From: Thermoflexus sp035573655
GTDB lineage: Bacteria > Chloroflexota > Anaerolineae > Thermoflexales > Thermoflexaceae
Reading direction: 5' to 3'
Length of the DNA stretch: 6,812 nt
NCBI GenBank assembly: GCA_035573655.1
Contig: DATMAC010000230.1
Location: forward strand, 1-6,812
Position 1 is the first letter of the stretch. Every line of letters begins with the position of its first letter. Below, piece after piece: positions 1 to 6,471 of the stretch. Position numbers and translations under genes: made by a program. Below the pieces are notes generated by a model, which worked only from the letters and a program-made list of their open reading frames with translations, was not told the origin of the DNA and made no database searches.

Positions 1-20
1 CGGCGCGCGGCTCGACCCCA

Positions 21-76
21 AAAATATTTCGATCCCCCCCTCCCCACGGCCCTTTGGGCCGTGGGGAGGGGGGATC
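21..76 (-). terminator. Intrinsic terminator downstream of nuoF
   Basis: A long GC-rich inverted repeat has arms at 31-52 and 56-76, with a 3-nt loop at 53-55. The arms are complementary over 21 bp apart from one extra C in the left arm. Read on the minus strand, the hairpin is followed at once by GAAATATTTTT (30-20), an A/U-rich tract ending in five U. Strong stem, tiny loop and U tract are the layout of a Rho-independent terminator. It lies about 60 bp after the nuoF stop, so it should end the nuo transcript. On the plus strand the stem is followed by AAGGGGG, with no U tract, so it looks unidirectional. Confidence 0.85.
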
Positions 77-137
77 AAGGGGGTGGGGCCATTGGCCCGC
101 ACCAACTCGTATCCTTAAAACAAATCTGGATGAAGCA

Positions 138-1436
138 CTACACGCGAGAGGCCTGCGCTTCCATCGGAACCTCAATGGCCCGTCGGATGTAGGCCTCATA
201 TTCCTTCCGGAAATGCTTTAGGCTGGACAACACCGGGCTGGTCGCGAAGTCCCCCAGCGGGCACAGCGTCTTGCCCGCCATCTGGCGGGCAATGCTTTCC
301 AAGAGTTCAGGGTCATGGGGCCGCCCCCGCCCGGCCACCAGCCGCTCGTAAACCCGGCGCAGCCAATAAGTGCCCTCTCGGCACGGCGTGCACTTGCCGC
401 ACGACTCATGCTGGAAGAACCGCACCATCTTATAGGCTGCCCACACGATGTCCACCGTGTCATCCAGGACGATGATGGAGGCAGACCCGAGCATCGATCC
501 GGCTGCCTGGACCGATTCGTAATCCAGCGGCGTATCCAGGGCGGAAGCGGGCAGCATAGGCGCCGATGCGCCCGCCGGGAGGATCGCCTTCACCGTCCGC
601 CCCTCCTCCAGCAGGCCCTGGCCGTATTCCTCCCCGAAGATCAGGTCCCGGAAGGTGATCTTCCCCAACTCCGCCTCGTAATTGCCCGGCCGGCGCACCC
701 GGCCGCTCAGGCAGAAGATCTTCGGGCCTGGGCTCCGCTCCGTCCCCATCGTCCGATACCACGAGGCGCCGTTCTGGATGATCGGGGGGACGTTGGCCAG
801 GGTCTCCACATTGTTCACCACCGTCGGCTTGCCGTAGAGGCCATAGGTCGCTGGGAACGGCGGGCGCACCCGCGGATGCCCGATCTTCCCCTCCAGGGAT
901 TCCAGAAGCGCGGTCTCCTCCCCACAGATGTAGGCCCCGGCCCCCAGATGGACGAACATCTCCACGGAGTACGATGTGCCCAGGACGTTCCGGCCGATGA
1001 ACCCGGCGGCGTAGGCCTCGGCGATGGCGGCCTCCAGGCGGCGAGCCACGGACCGGTATTCCCCTCGGACGTAGATATAAACGCGCTCGGCTTGGATGGC
1101 GTAGGCCGCCAGGAGGGCCCCCTCAATCAATTGATGGGGGTTCCCCTCCATGATCTCGCGGTCCTTGAAGGTCCCCGGCTCCGACTCGTCGGCGTTGACC
1201 ACCACGTATTTCGGGAAGACGTCCTTCGGCACGAAGGACCACTTCATCCCTGTGGGGAAGCCCGCACCGCCCCGCCCTCGCAGGCCGGAGGCCTTCACCT
1301 CCTCGATCACCTGATCCGGGGTCATCGCGGTGAGGGCTTTCCGCCAGGCCTCATAGCCGCCGTGGCGGACGTACACCTCCAGCCGGTGGAGATCCGGGAT
1401 CTCCCGATGCCGCAACAGGATATAGCGCCCCATCAT
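138..1436 (-). CDS. nuoF: NADH-quinone oxidoreductase subunit F (NADH- and FMN-binding, 51 kDa type)
   Basis: Cytoplasmic catalytic subunit of complex I: it oxidises NADH with FMN and passes electrons to cluster N3. The 432-residue product has the usual family length. Visible motifs are the glycine-rich GLRGRGGAGFPTG (51-63) and NADESEPGTFKDRE (81-94) of the FMN/NADH site, CGEETALLESLEG (171-183), a middle SLBB-like region (about 240-300), and the 4Fe-4S ligands C346, C349 and C352 (ESCGKCTPCREG) with C392 (CPLGDFA). No key residue is missing. The start ATG (1436-1434) overlaps the nuoE stop as ATGA, which implies translational coupling. A second ATG follows directly (1433-1431) and sits at better spacing from a GGAG, so the protein may be one residue shorter. 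It is the last gene before the terminator at 21-76; no nuoG follows within the window. Confidence 0.97.
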   Translation of the reverse strand: MMGRYILLRHREIPDLHRLEVYVRHGGYEAWRKALTAMTPDQVIEEVKASGLRGRGGAGFPTGMKWSFVPKDVFPKYVVVNADESEPGTFKDREIMEGNPHQLIEGALLAAYAIQAERVYIYVRGEYRSVARRLEAAIAEAYAAGFIGRNVLGTSYSVEMFVHLGAGAYICGEETALLESLEGKIGHPRVRPPFPATYGLYGKPTVVNNVETLANVPPIIQNGASWYRTMGTERSPGPKIFCLSGRVRRPGNYEAELGKITFRDLIFGEEYGQGLLEEGRTVKAILPAGASAPMLPASALDTPLDYESVQAAGSMLGSASIIVLDDTVDIVWAAYKMVRFFQHESCGKCTPCREGTYWLRRVYERLVAGRGRPHDPELLESIARQMAGKTLCPLGDFATSPVLSSLKHFRKEYEAYIRRAIEVPMEAQASRV

Positions 1437-1909
1437 GCTCCATCCCGGGAAAGATCCTCGATGATGCGATCGAAGCGCTCAGGGGTGACGTTTTCCACGA
1501 ACTCCAGATCCACCTGCATCGCCGGTGCTCGGTGGCAGGCCCCGATGCACATGACGGTTTCCAGCGTGAAGCGGCCGTCGGGCGTGGTCTCCCCTGGCCG
1601 CACCTTCAGGCGCTGGATCGCATGGGCGACGAGCTCCTCGGCCCCTCGCAGGGCACATGGGAGATCATCGCAGATCTGGATCAAGTGGCGGCCGATGGGG
1701 CGATCGTAAAAAAGCGTGTAGAAGCCCACCACCTCCCGAACCTCCGTGGGGCTCGTGCCGGTGATCTCCGCGACCTCCCGGATGCCCTCCTCCGTGCAGT
1801 AGCCGTATTCCCGCTGCACCAGGTAGAGCAAGGGAAGGATCGCCGAGCGCTTCACCGGATATTTCGAAAGGATCGCCTCGATCTCCTGAGCGTATTTTTC
1901 CTTGAGCAT
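1433..1909 (-). CDS. nuoE: NADH-quinone oxidoreductase subunit E (2Fe-2S, 24 kDa type)
   Basis: Peripheral-arm subunit of complex I that carries the 2Fe-2S cluster N1a next to the flavin of NuoF. The 158-residue product has a helical N-terminal part (about 1-65, with the family-like YGYCTEEGI and GFYTLF) and a thioredoxin-like C-terminal half. The cluster ligands are C80 and C85 (C-x4-C) and C121 and C125 (MCIGACHRAPA, C-x3-C), the standard spacing. The ATG at 1909 is preceded by GAGGG (1920-1916) at 6 nt. The gene follows the V4R gene after a 47-bp gap and overlaps nuoF (ATGA). The two genes encode a physically paired NADH-input module. Confidence 0.96.
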   Translation of the reverse strand: MLKEKYAQEIEAILSKYPVKRSAILPLLYLVQREYGYCTEEGIREVAEITGTSPTEVREVVGFYTLFYDRPIGRHLIQICDDLPCALRGAEELVAHAIQRLKVRPGETTPDGRFTLETVMCIGACHRAPAMQVDLEFVENVTPERFDRIIEDLSRDGA

Positions 1910-1956
1910 CCTCAGCCCTCAGCGAGTGAAGATCGCCGTCTCAGCTTTAGACTCAT

Positions 1957-2568
1957 TCACCACTCAATTCGGTAGCGGCATGCGCTTTCCCCATTTCCCC
2001 GACACGTTTCCTCTACAACCCGCACTGTATCCACCGACCGCTCCAGCGTCCAGGCCACAAGGGCCTCCAACACGCCTGCTGGCAGATCACAACAAGGCTC
2101 CGCGCAGGTCACGCCGACACAATAGGGACAGGACGGGTTTTCCCAATAGAAGCGGGCTCCCTCCTGCCAGATGTGAGGTGCCGAGCCGGTCTCCAGACGC
2201 ACGACGTTGACCGCTCGTTGCAGGGCGTTGCGAACCCGCTCCTGGGGTGCTTGCAAGATACTGGTGACGACACGGATCAAATGGGCCACCCAGCCGTAGG
2301 CTTGCAGATCACGCTGGAACACCTCATGACCGATCCGCCGGAGCACAGACCCGCCTTCAGGGCCGAACCGTTCCCGGATGCGCTGGCAGAACGCGGAGAT
2401 CTCCCCGAAGCGGATCCCCGGTTCGGAATTCAGCGGAGGAAGCGTCTCCTGATACCGCCCCAGCCCGGCCTCTTGCAGGGCCTGGCCCCAGGCTTCCAAT
2501 CCGATCACCTCACGCGCCGCCGCGAGGATCTGACGAGCATATCGATTGGTGAGCTGTCCGTTGCTCAT
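1957..2568 (-). CDS. Stand-alone V4R-domain (4-vinyl reductase-like) protein, cysteine-rich
   Basis: 203 residues with a helical N-terminal half (about 1-120) and a C-terminal half that matches the V4R pattern. The latter shows CPYC (147-150), further cysteines C155, C159 and C160, then LPAGVLEALVAW and the signature EETCRGNGESACRYRI (186-201; C189 and C197). V4R domains occur in the bacteriochlorophyll protein BchJ and in the sensory part of XylR-type regulators, and are thought to bind small molecules, with conserved cysteines possibly holding metal. No DNA-binding, kinase or membrane segment is visible, so this is a single-domain protein. The ATG overlaps the hydrolase stop (ATGA), and AGGAG (2580-2576) lies 7 nt upstream. 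The family call is fairly secure; substrate, ligand and role are unknown. Nothing else here suggests bacteriochlorophyll synthesis, so I do not call it bchJ. Confidence 0.75.
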   Translation of the reverse strand: MSNGQLTNRYARQILAAAREVIGLEAWGQALQEAGLGRYQETLPPLNSEPGIRFGEISAFCQRIRERFGPEGGSVLRRIGHEVFQRDLQAYGWVAHLIRVVTSILQAPQERVRNALQRAVNVVRLETGSAPHIWQEGARFYWENPSCPYCVGVTCAEPCCDLPAGVLEALVAWTLERSVDTVRVVEETCRGNGESACRYRIEW

Positions 2569-3392
2569 GGAGTCTCTCCTCTCGATGTCTGAGCCAGAAA
2601 GGATTCCAGGAGCGGAGTCACCACTTCCGGGCGCTCTAGGTTGGCGATGTGGCCGGCTTCCGGGATGATCTCCAGGCGCGCTCCAGGGATCGCCCGGGCC
2701 ATGCGCTCCGCTTCATGAGGGGGGCGGGACACATCGTCAGCACCCACTATCACCAGGGTGGGGATCCGAATCTCCCCCAACCGTTCCAGCACGGAGGATC
2801 GGCCGAAGATCCCCCGACCGATCGCGATGATCCCAGGAAGGCGCTCACTCGGGATCGCCGCCAGACTCGCCTTGAATCGGGCCACTAGATCCGGGTTCCG
2901 CTGGATCGTCTTGGGGGAGAAGAAGAACGGAACCAAGGCCTCCAGCATCGGCGGGGGAAGGGTTCCCGCCTGCTCCACCGCGGCCATCATGGCGAAATAG
3001 CGTTGCTTAGACTCCTCCGGCTCCGCCCCGGCATCGGTGTCCATCAGCACCAGGGCGGCCACCGCTTCCGGATGCGTCAGAGCGATGCGCATCCCCCACA
3101 TCCCACCCACCGAAAGGCCCACGATCGCGAATCGTTTCAACCCCAGCGCCTGGGCGAAGCCCCACATGTCCTCCGCCAGCGCATCCACCGAATAGGGCGA
3201 ATTGGGGGGCGGATCCGAGCGGCCGTGGGCCCAGATCTCCGGCACGATGCAGCGGTAGCTCCGTGAGAGGACCTCCACCTGGGGCTCCCACATCCGGGCA
3301 TCCCAGAGATAGCTATGTCCGAACAGAATAGGAAAGCCATCGCCGCGCTCCTCGTAAAACATGCGGCGTCCGTGGATCCACACTTCGGGCAT
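2565..3392 (-). CDS. Alpha/beta-fold hydrolase, substrate unknown
   Basis: Soluble 275-residue protein of the alpha/beta-hydrolase superfamily, with no signal peptide or membrane segment. The oxyanion-hole region is FGHSYLWDARMW (24-35), an atypical version of the usual HG motif. The nucleophile elbow is GLSVGG (92-97, Ser94). The likely acid is Asp220 (VGADDVSRP) and the catalytic base is His248 (EAGHIANLERPE), so the triad is complete. A lid-like stretch lies at about 125-195. The general pattern resembles enol-lactonases and carboxylesterases, but the sequence does not fix a substrate. The ATG is preceded by AGGGAGG (3404-3398) at 5 nt, a strong ribosome site. It follows nuoD after 108 bp and overlaps the V4R gene by 4 bp. 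It is not a complex I subunit. Confidence 0.88.
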   Translation of the reverse strand: MPEVWIHGRRMFYEERGDGFPILFGHSYLWDARMWEPQVEVLSRSYRCIVPEIWAHGRSDPPPNSPYSVDALAEDMWGFAQALGLKRFAIVGLSVGGMWGMRIALTHPEAVAALVLMDTDAGAEPEESKQRYFAMMAAVEQAGTLPPPMLEALVPFFFSPKTIQRNPDLVARFKASLAAIPSERLPGIIAIGRGIFGRSSVLERLGEIRIPTLVIVGADDVSRPPHEAERMARAIPGARLEIIPEAGHIANLERPEVVTPLLESFLAQTSRGETP

Positions 3393-3397
3393 AGCGT

Positions 3398-3404
3398 CCT
3401 CCCT
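3398..3404 (-). promoter_or_regulatory. Strong Shine-Dalgarno of the hydrolase gene
   Basis: AGGGAGG on the minus strand, 5 nt before the ATG at 3392. It shows that the hydrolase initiates independently of nuoD, whose stop lies 108 bp upstream. Confidence 0.8.
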
Positions 3405-3500
3405 TCATTGGGGATCGGGGATCGTTGGATTTCGCATAAAACCCGACGCCCGGCGGCTCGTTCTCCGCCCATCCTCAGCCCCTAAGCCCACAGGCCCGCG

Positions 3501-4742
3501 TCACCGGTCTACCTCTCCTAACACAATGTCAATGCTTCCGATGATCGCCACCAAATCGGCCACCAAGGCCCCTTTGGCCATGATCGGCAGGGCCTGCAGG
3601 TTCACAAACGACGGTGCCCGGAAGTGAACCCGCCGGGGCCTGGGGGAGCCGTCGCTGTTGATGTAGACCCCGAACTCGCCCCGCGGCGATTCCACCGCGT
3701 GATAGACCTCCCCCGGAGGCGGGCTGAAGCCCTCCGTCCAGAACTTGAAGTGATGGATCAAGGCCTCCATGCTCCAGGCCAGCTCCTCCTTGGGGGGCGG
3801 CGTCACCTTGCGGTCCGGGGTGATATAAGGCCCTTTGGGGAGGCGCCGCAGCGCCTGGTCGATGATGCGCAAGCTCTGACGCATCTCCTCGATGCGCACC
3901 ATGAAGCGATCGTAGACGTCTCCGTTCTCCCCCAGCGGGACATCGAACTCGAAATGATCGTAGGAGGAGTAGGGCTGGGCCTTGCGGACATCGTAATTCA
4001 CCCCGGAGCCCCGCAGGGATGGGCCTGTGACCCCCCAGGCGATGGCGTCCTCCGGCGAGATCACACCGACCCCCTTCGTCCGCCGCAGCCAGAGGGGGTT
4101 TTTCTTCAACAGGCGCTCGTATTCGTTGATGCGGGCCGGCATGAGCTTCAGGAAAGCGCGCACGGCCTCCTCGAACCCCTCCGGGACATCCCGCCACAGC
4201 CCGCCGACCCGGAAATAGGAGACCATCATCCGCTGGCCGGAGACCATTTCGAAAATGTCGAGGATCATCTCCCGCTCGCGGAAGCAATAGAGGAACACGC
4301 TCATCGCGGCGATGTCCAAGGCATGGGTTCCCAGCCAGACCAGATGGCTGGCGATCCGCTGAAGCTCTGTGAGGATCACCCGGATGTATTGGGCCCGGAG
4401 GGGAACTTCCACCCCCATGAGCTTTTCAACGGCCATCACGTAGGCCAGGTTGTTGGACATCGGCGAGAGGTAATCGATGCGGTCCGTCAGGGGGATGATC
4501 TTGGTGTAGGTCCTGGACTCGCAGTGCTTCTCGATACCTGTATGCAGATAACCGATGTCGGGCACCACCGAGACGATGGTCTCGCCATCCAGCTCCACCA
4601 GCAGACGCAGCACCCCATGGGTGCTGGGGTGCTGAGGGCCCATGTTTAACAGGATGGTCTCGCCCCGGAGCGCCCGCTCCGAGACCAAGTGCTTCAGCTG
4701 CTCTAGGGTGAACGCTTGAACCTCGCCTTCGCGAAGGGTCAT
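3501..4742 (-). CDS. nuoD: NADH-quinone oxidoreductase subunit D (49 kDa type, quinone-site subunit)
   Basis: Hydrophilic complex I subunit that, with NuoB, forms the quinone-binding cavity. The chosen product is 413 residues. Family blocks are MGPQHPSTHGVLRL (34-47), LHTGIEKHCESRTY (66-79), DRIDYLSPMSNN (87-98), SHLVWLGTHALDI (132-144) and the C-terminal ESPRGEFGVYINSDG and LPIMAKGALVADLVAIIGSIDIVLGEVDR-type end. His42 (in STHG) and Tyr91 (in DYLS) match the pair that contacts the quinone headgroup in characterised homologues. The frame can be extended 8 codons to a TTG at 4766, but the ATG at 4742 starts at the usual family position and has purine-rich GGGAG and AGAGG just upstream. A 125-bp gap separates it from nuoC. 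Confidence 0.96.
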   Translation of the reverse strand: MTLREGEVQAFTLEQLKHLVSERALRGETILLNMGPQHPSTHGVLRLLVELDGETIVSVVPDIGYLHTGIEKHCESRTYTKIIPLTDRIDYLSPMSNNLAYVMAVEKLMGVEVPLRAQYIRVILTELQRIASHLVWLGTHALDIAAMSVFLYCFREREMILDIFEMVSGQRMMVSYFRVGGLWRDVPEGFEEAVRAFLKLMPARINEYERLLKKNPLWLRRTKGVGVISPEDAIAWGVTGPSLRGSGVNYDVRKAQPYSSYDHFEFDVPLGENGDVYDRFMVRIEEMRQSLRIIDQALRRLPKGPYITPDRKVTPPPKEELAWSMEALIHHFKFWTEGFSPPPGEVYHAVESPRGEFGVYINSDGSPRPRRVHFRAPSFVNLQALPIMAKGALVADLVAIIGSIDIVLGEVDR

Positions 4743-4867
4743 GTTCTCCCAGCCTCTTGAACGCAATGTGGATCAGGAACCCCTATTGCGGGCGGGGGAC
4801 ATGCCGAGAGCGCGCCACCCGCCTGCAGAAACATCCCAGCTGTCGGAGCGCCTTACGCGGAGACCCT

Positions 4868-5386
4868 TCACTCCTTCACATAGGGTTTCCGGGCATCGAT
4901 CTCCCGCCAGTTGAACGAAAACTGAACCGGCTCCACCACCAGGGGATGATCCCGCCGCAACGGGTGCCCTTCCCAATCCTCTGGCAGCAGGATGCGGCGC
5001 AGGTCCGGATGGCCTTCGAACCGGATGCCGAAGAGATCGTAAACCTCCCGCTCATGCCAGTTCGCGGTGGGCCAAACCCCGGTCACCGTGGGAACCACCG
5101 GGTCGTTCTCCTCCAGGAACACCTTGACCCGCAGCCGCAGGTTGTGAGGGAGCGAGTAGAGATGGTAATTGACCGCGAAGCGCGGGCGGTCTGGCCAGTA
5201 ATCAACGGCGCACAGGTCGGAGAGGAAATTGAACCGGCACCTGGGGTCGTCCCGCAGGAAACGGCAAAGGTCCACCAGTGCCTCCCGACGGACCACCAGA
5301 GTGGTCTCCCCACGGAACTCGATCACCTCTTGTATGGCCTCTCCGAAACGCGACCGAACGGCTTCGATCACTTCCTGGAGCGACAC
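4868..5386 (-). CDS. nuoC: NADH-quinone oxidoreductase subunit C (30 kDa type)
   Basis: Cofactor-free peripheral subunit of complex I that packs against NuoD and NuoI. The product is 172 residues, in the normal range for an unfused NuoC. The signature is NWHEREVYDLFGIRFEGHPD followed by LRRILLPEDWEGHPLRRDHP (109-148 together). The start chosen is GTG at 5386-5384, because a perfect AGGAGG (5398-5393) lies 6 nt upstream. A longer reading to 5494 would run through the perfect hairpin at 5413-5459 and give an N-terminal extension unlike the family. It is separated from nuoB by 142 bp and from nuoD by 125 bp. Confidence 0.95.
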   Translation of the reverse strand: MSLQEVIEAVRSRFGEAIQEVIEFRGETTLVVRREALVDLCRFLRDDPRCRFNFLSDLCAVDYWPDRPRFAVNYHLYSLPHNLRLRVKVFLEENDPVVPTVTGVWPTANWHEREVYDLFGIRFEGHPDLRRILLPEDWEGHPLRRDHPLVVEPVQFSFNWREIDARKPYVKE

Positions 5387-5392
5387 CTTTGT

Positions 5393-5398
5393 CCTCCT
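5393..5398 (-). promoter_or_regulatory. Shine-Dalgarno that fixes the nuoC GTG start
   Basis: Perfect AGGAGG on the minus strand, 6 nt before the GTG at 5386. It starts 15 nt after the 3' foot of the inverted repeat at 5413-5459, close enough for hairpin folding to influence ribosome loading. Confidence 0.85.
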
Positions 5399-5412
5399 GA
5401 GCCCAAGAGTTC

Positions 5413-5459
5413 TTATGGGCTGGGCCGGGCGTCTTTTTGGCGCCCGGCCCAGCCCATAA
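5413..5459 (-). repeat. Perfect 19-bp inverted repeat (hairpin) between nuoB and nuoC
   Basis: The arms at 5413-5431 and 5441-5459 are exact reverse complements over 19 bp, with a 9-nt loop (5432-5440, CCAAAAAGA in the minus-strand RNA). About 13 of the 19 pairs are G-C, so the RNA hairpin would be very stable. No U tract follows on either strand, so it does not look like an intrinsic terminator. It lies 14 nt upstream of the nuoC ribosome site. Possible roles are mRNA stabilisation or processing between nuoAB and nuoCD, translational control of nuoC, or a dispersed palindromic element. The sequence alone does not decide. Confidence 0.85.
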
Positions 5460-5529
5460 AGCGCAGACGGATCATCTTTAGGGATTGGGACCAATCACGG
5501 GTGCCCGGCTTCTCACACTCAAACTTCAT
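5413..5529 (-). CDS. Possible small ORF (38 codons) coupled to nuoB
   Basis: An ATG overlaps the nuoB stop as TAATG (5531-5527), and the frame stays open for 38 codons. The product begins MKFECEKPGTRDWSQ and ends QKDARPSP. Its TAA is the last three bases of the hairpin's 3' arm. It has no separate Shine-Dalgarno, so it would depend on re-initiation after nuoB. The peptide has one Cys, is rich in Lys/Arg, and has no membrane segment or family I recognise. Translating ribosomes would open the hairpin and finish 15 nt before the nuoC ribosome site, as a leader peptide would. An open frame of this length in GC-rich DNA can be chance. Confidence 0.25.
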   Translation of the reverse strand: MKFECEKPGTRDWSQSLKMIRLRFMGWAGRQKDARPSP

Positions 5530-6056
5530 TAGCGAGATGACCGGGCCCGGCCGCCCTGCTGGATCTTCCGGTGGAGCATCATGATGCCCTCGATGAGCCC
5601 CTCCGGGCGGGGCGGGCAGCCGGAGACGTAGACATCCACCGGGATGATCTCGTCGACCCCTTGGACGATGGCGTAGTTATTGAACACCCCACCGGTGGAG
5701 GCACAATCCCCCATCGCGATCACCCATTTCGGCTCCGTCATTTGATCGTAAAGCCGGCGGACCACCGGGGCCATCTTCCGGCTCACCCGCCCGGCGACGA
5801 TCATGAGATCCGCCTGGCGGGGGGAGGCCCGCATGATCTCCATGCCGAATCGGGAGAGGTCGTAGTGGCTGGCCTGGGTGGCCATCATCTCGATGGCGCA
5901 ACAGGCCAATCCGAACAGCAACGGCCACATCGCCCGGGTGCGCCCCCAGGACGCCACCCACTCCAGGGCGTCCTCCAAAGTGGTCACCACCACGCCCATC
6001 TCCCCCGTCTTCTGCCCAGGCACCATTTCCACGATCGGTTGGCTCACCGTTCCCAT
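5529..6056 (-). CDS. nuoB: NADH-quinone oxidoreductase subunit B (PSST type, cluster N2)
   Basis: Peripheral-arm subunit of complex I that carries 4Fe-4S cluster N2, the last electron carrier before quinone. The 175-residue product is of normal length. The N2 ligands are the tandem C52-C53 (FGLACCAIEMM), C118 (GDCASTGG) and C147 (VSGCPPRPEGL). The start is the ATG at 6056, with AAGGAG (6069-6064) 7 nt upstream. A longer frame reaching 6167 would merely read through nuoA, and a GTG at 6047 is too far from the ribosome site. It overlaps the end of nuoA by 13 bp. The C-terminus (QQGGRARSSR) is short and basic. Confidence 0.97.
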   Translation of the reverse strand: MGTVSQPIVEMVPGQKTGEMGVVVTTLEDALEWVASWGRTRAMWPLLFGLACCAIEMMATQASHYDLSRFGMEIMRASPRQADLMIVAGRVSRKMAPVVRRLYDQMTEPKWVIAMGDCASTGGVFNNYAIVQGVDEIIPVDVYVSGCPPRPEGLIEGIMMLHRKIQQGGRARSSR

Positions 6057-6415
6057 TCGAACGCTCCTTTCCGCCACGCGTAGACATAGCCGATCAGCAG
6101 GATCAGGGCGAAGAGCGCCATCTCGATCAGCGCCAGCGCCTTGAGGGATCGCACCTGTAAAGCCCAAGGGTAGAAGAAAATAATTTCGATATCGAACAGA
6201 ATAAAAAGCAAGGCGGTGAGATAAAACTTAACCGGGAAGCGCCGCTGCGCCGGCCCGATCGGGATCATGCCGGATTCGTAGGGGAGATGTTTGCGGCGGC
6301 TCGGCCGCTTAGGGGCCAGGACTTGGGGGGCCAGCAAGGCGATCCCGCCAATCCCAAGCCCAATCAAGAGCAAAGTTAAGATCGGCACATACTCGAGCAG
6401 CGTCCCCGTCGGCAT
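6044..6415 (-). CDS. nuoA: NADH-quinone oxidoreductase subunit A (membrane subunit)
   Basis: Small membrane subunit (123 residues) of complex I at the junction of the peripheral and membrane arms. Three hydrophobic helices are visible at about 9-31, 63-85 and 95-113. The conserved block YESGMIPIGPAQRRFPVKFY (46-65) leads into the second helix, FILFDIEIIFF, with the family acidic residues D75 and E77. The start is the ATG at 6415, with GGAAGG (6426-6421) 5 nt upstream. Two upstream in-frame ATGs (6493 and 6445) are rejected, since the 6445 codon falls inside the promoter -10 box and neither has a ribosome site. It is the first gene of the nuo transcript. Confidence 0.95.
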   Translation of the reverse strand: MPTGTLLEYVPILTLLLIGLGIGGIALLAPQVLAPKRPSRRKHLPYESGMIPIGPAQRRFPVKFYLTALLFILFDIEIIFFYPWALQVRSLKALALIEMALFALILLIGYVYAWRKGAFEWER

Positions 6416-6443
6416 AGGCGCCTTCCGAAGCAGGCTTTTGTTC

Positions 6444-6471
6444 ATTTTACCACAAAGGGGAGGGGCGTCAA
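6444..6471 (-). promoter_or_regulatory. Sigma-70-type promoter of the nuo operon
   Basis: On the minus strand there is TTGACG (6471-6466, 5 of 6 to the -35 consensus), a 16-bp spacer and TAAAAT (6449-6444, 5 of 6 to the -10 consensus). Transcription would start near 6437 and give an untranslated leader of about 20 nt that contains the GGAAGG ribosome site of nuoA. This is the best promoter match I found in the window. It lies in the 136-bp gap after the upstream membrane-protein gene. Confidence 0.75.

Noticed and set aside
86..98. GGGCC-N3-GGCCC small inverted repeat between nuoF and the terminator
   Set aside because: A 5-bp stem is common by chance in GC-rich DNA; the adjacent 21-bp stem explains termination.
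315..1709. 464-codon open frame on the plus strand opposite nuoF and nuoE
   Set aside because: It runs antisense to two unmistakable complex I genes, has no ribosome site or recognisable domain, and long antisense frames are expected from GC-rich codon bias.
1912..1956. 14-codon frame starting just after the V4R stop and ending 2 nt before nuoE
   Set aside because: Too short to distinguish from chance, and nuoE has its own GAGGG ribosome site.
3405..3500. Possible internal promoter before the hydrolase gene
   Set aside because: An A/T-rich TTTTATGCG stretch is present, but no -35 element lies at a suitable distance.
3624..4649. 341-codon open frame on the plus strand opposite nuoD
   Set aside because: Shadow of nuoD; the low-complexity, His/Pro/Gly/Asp-rich product shows no family features.
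4743..4766. 8-codon N-terminal extension of nuoD from a TTG
   Set aside because: The ATG at 4742 gives the family-like N-terminus, and the TTG has no clear ribosome site.
5483..5496. GATTGG-GA-CCAATC short palindrome in the nuoB-nuoC gap
   Set aside because: A 6-bp stem with a 2-nt loop is not a stable RNA structure, and as a DNA site it matches nothing I recognise.
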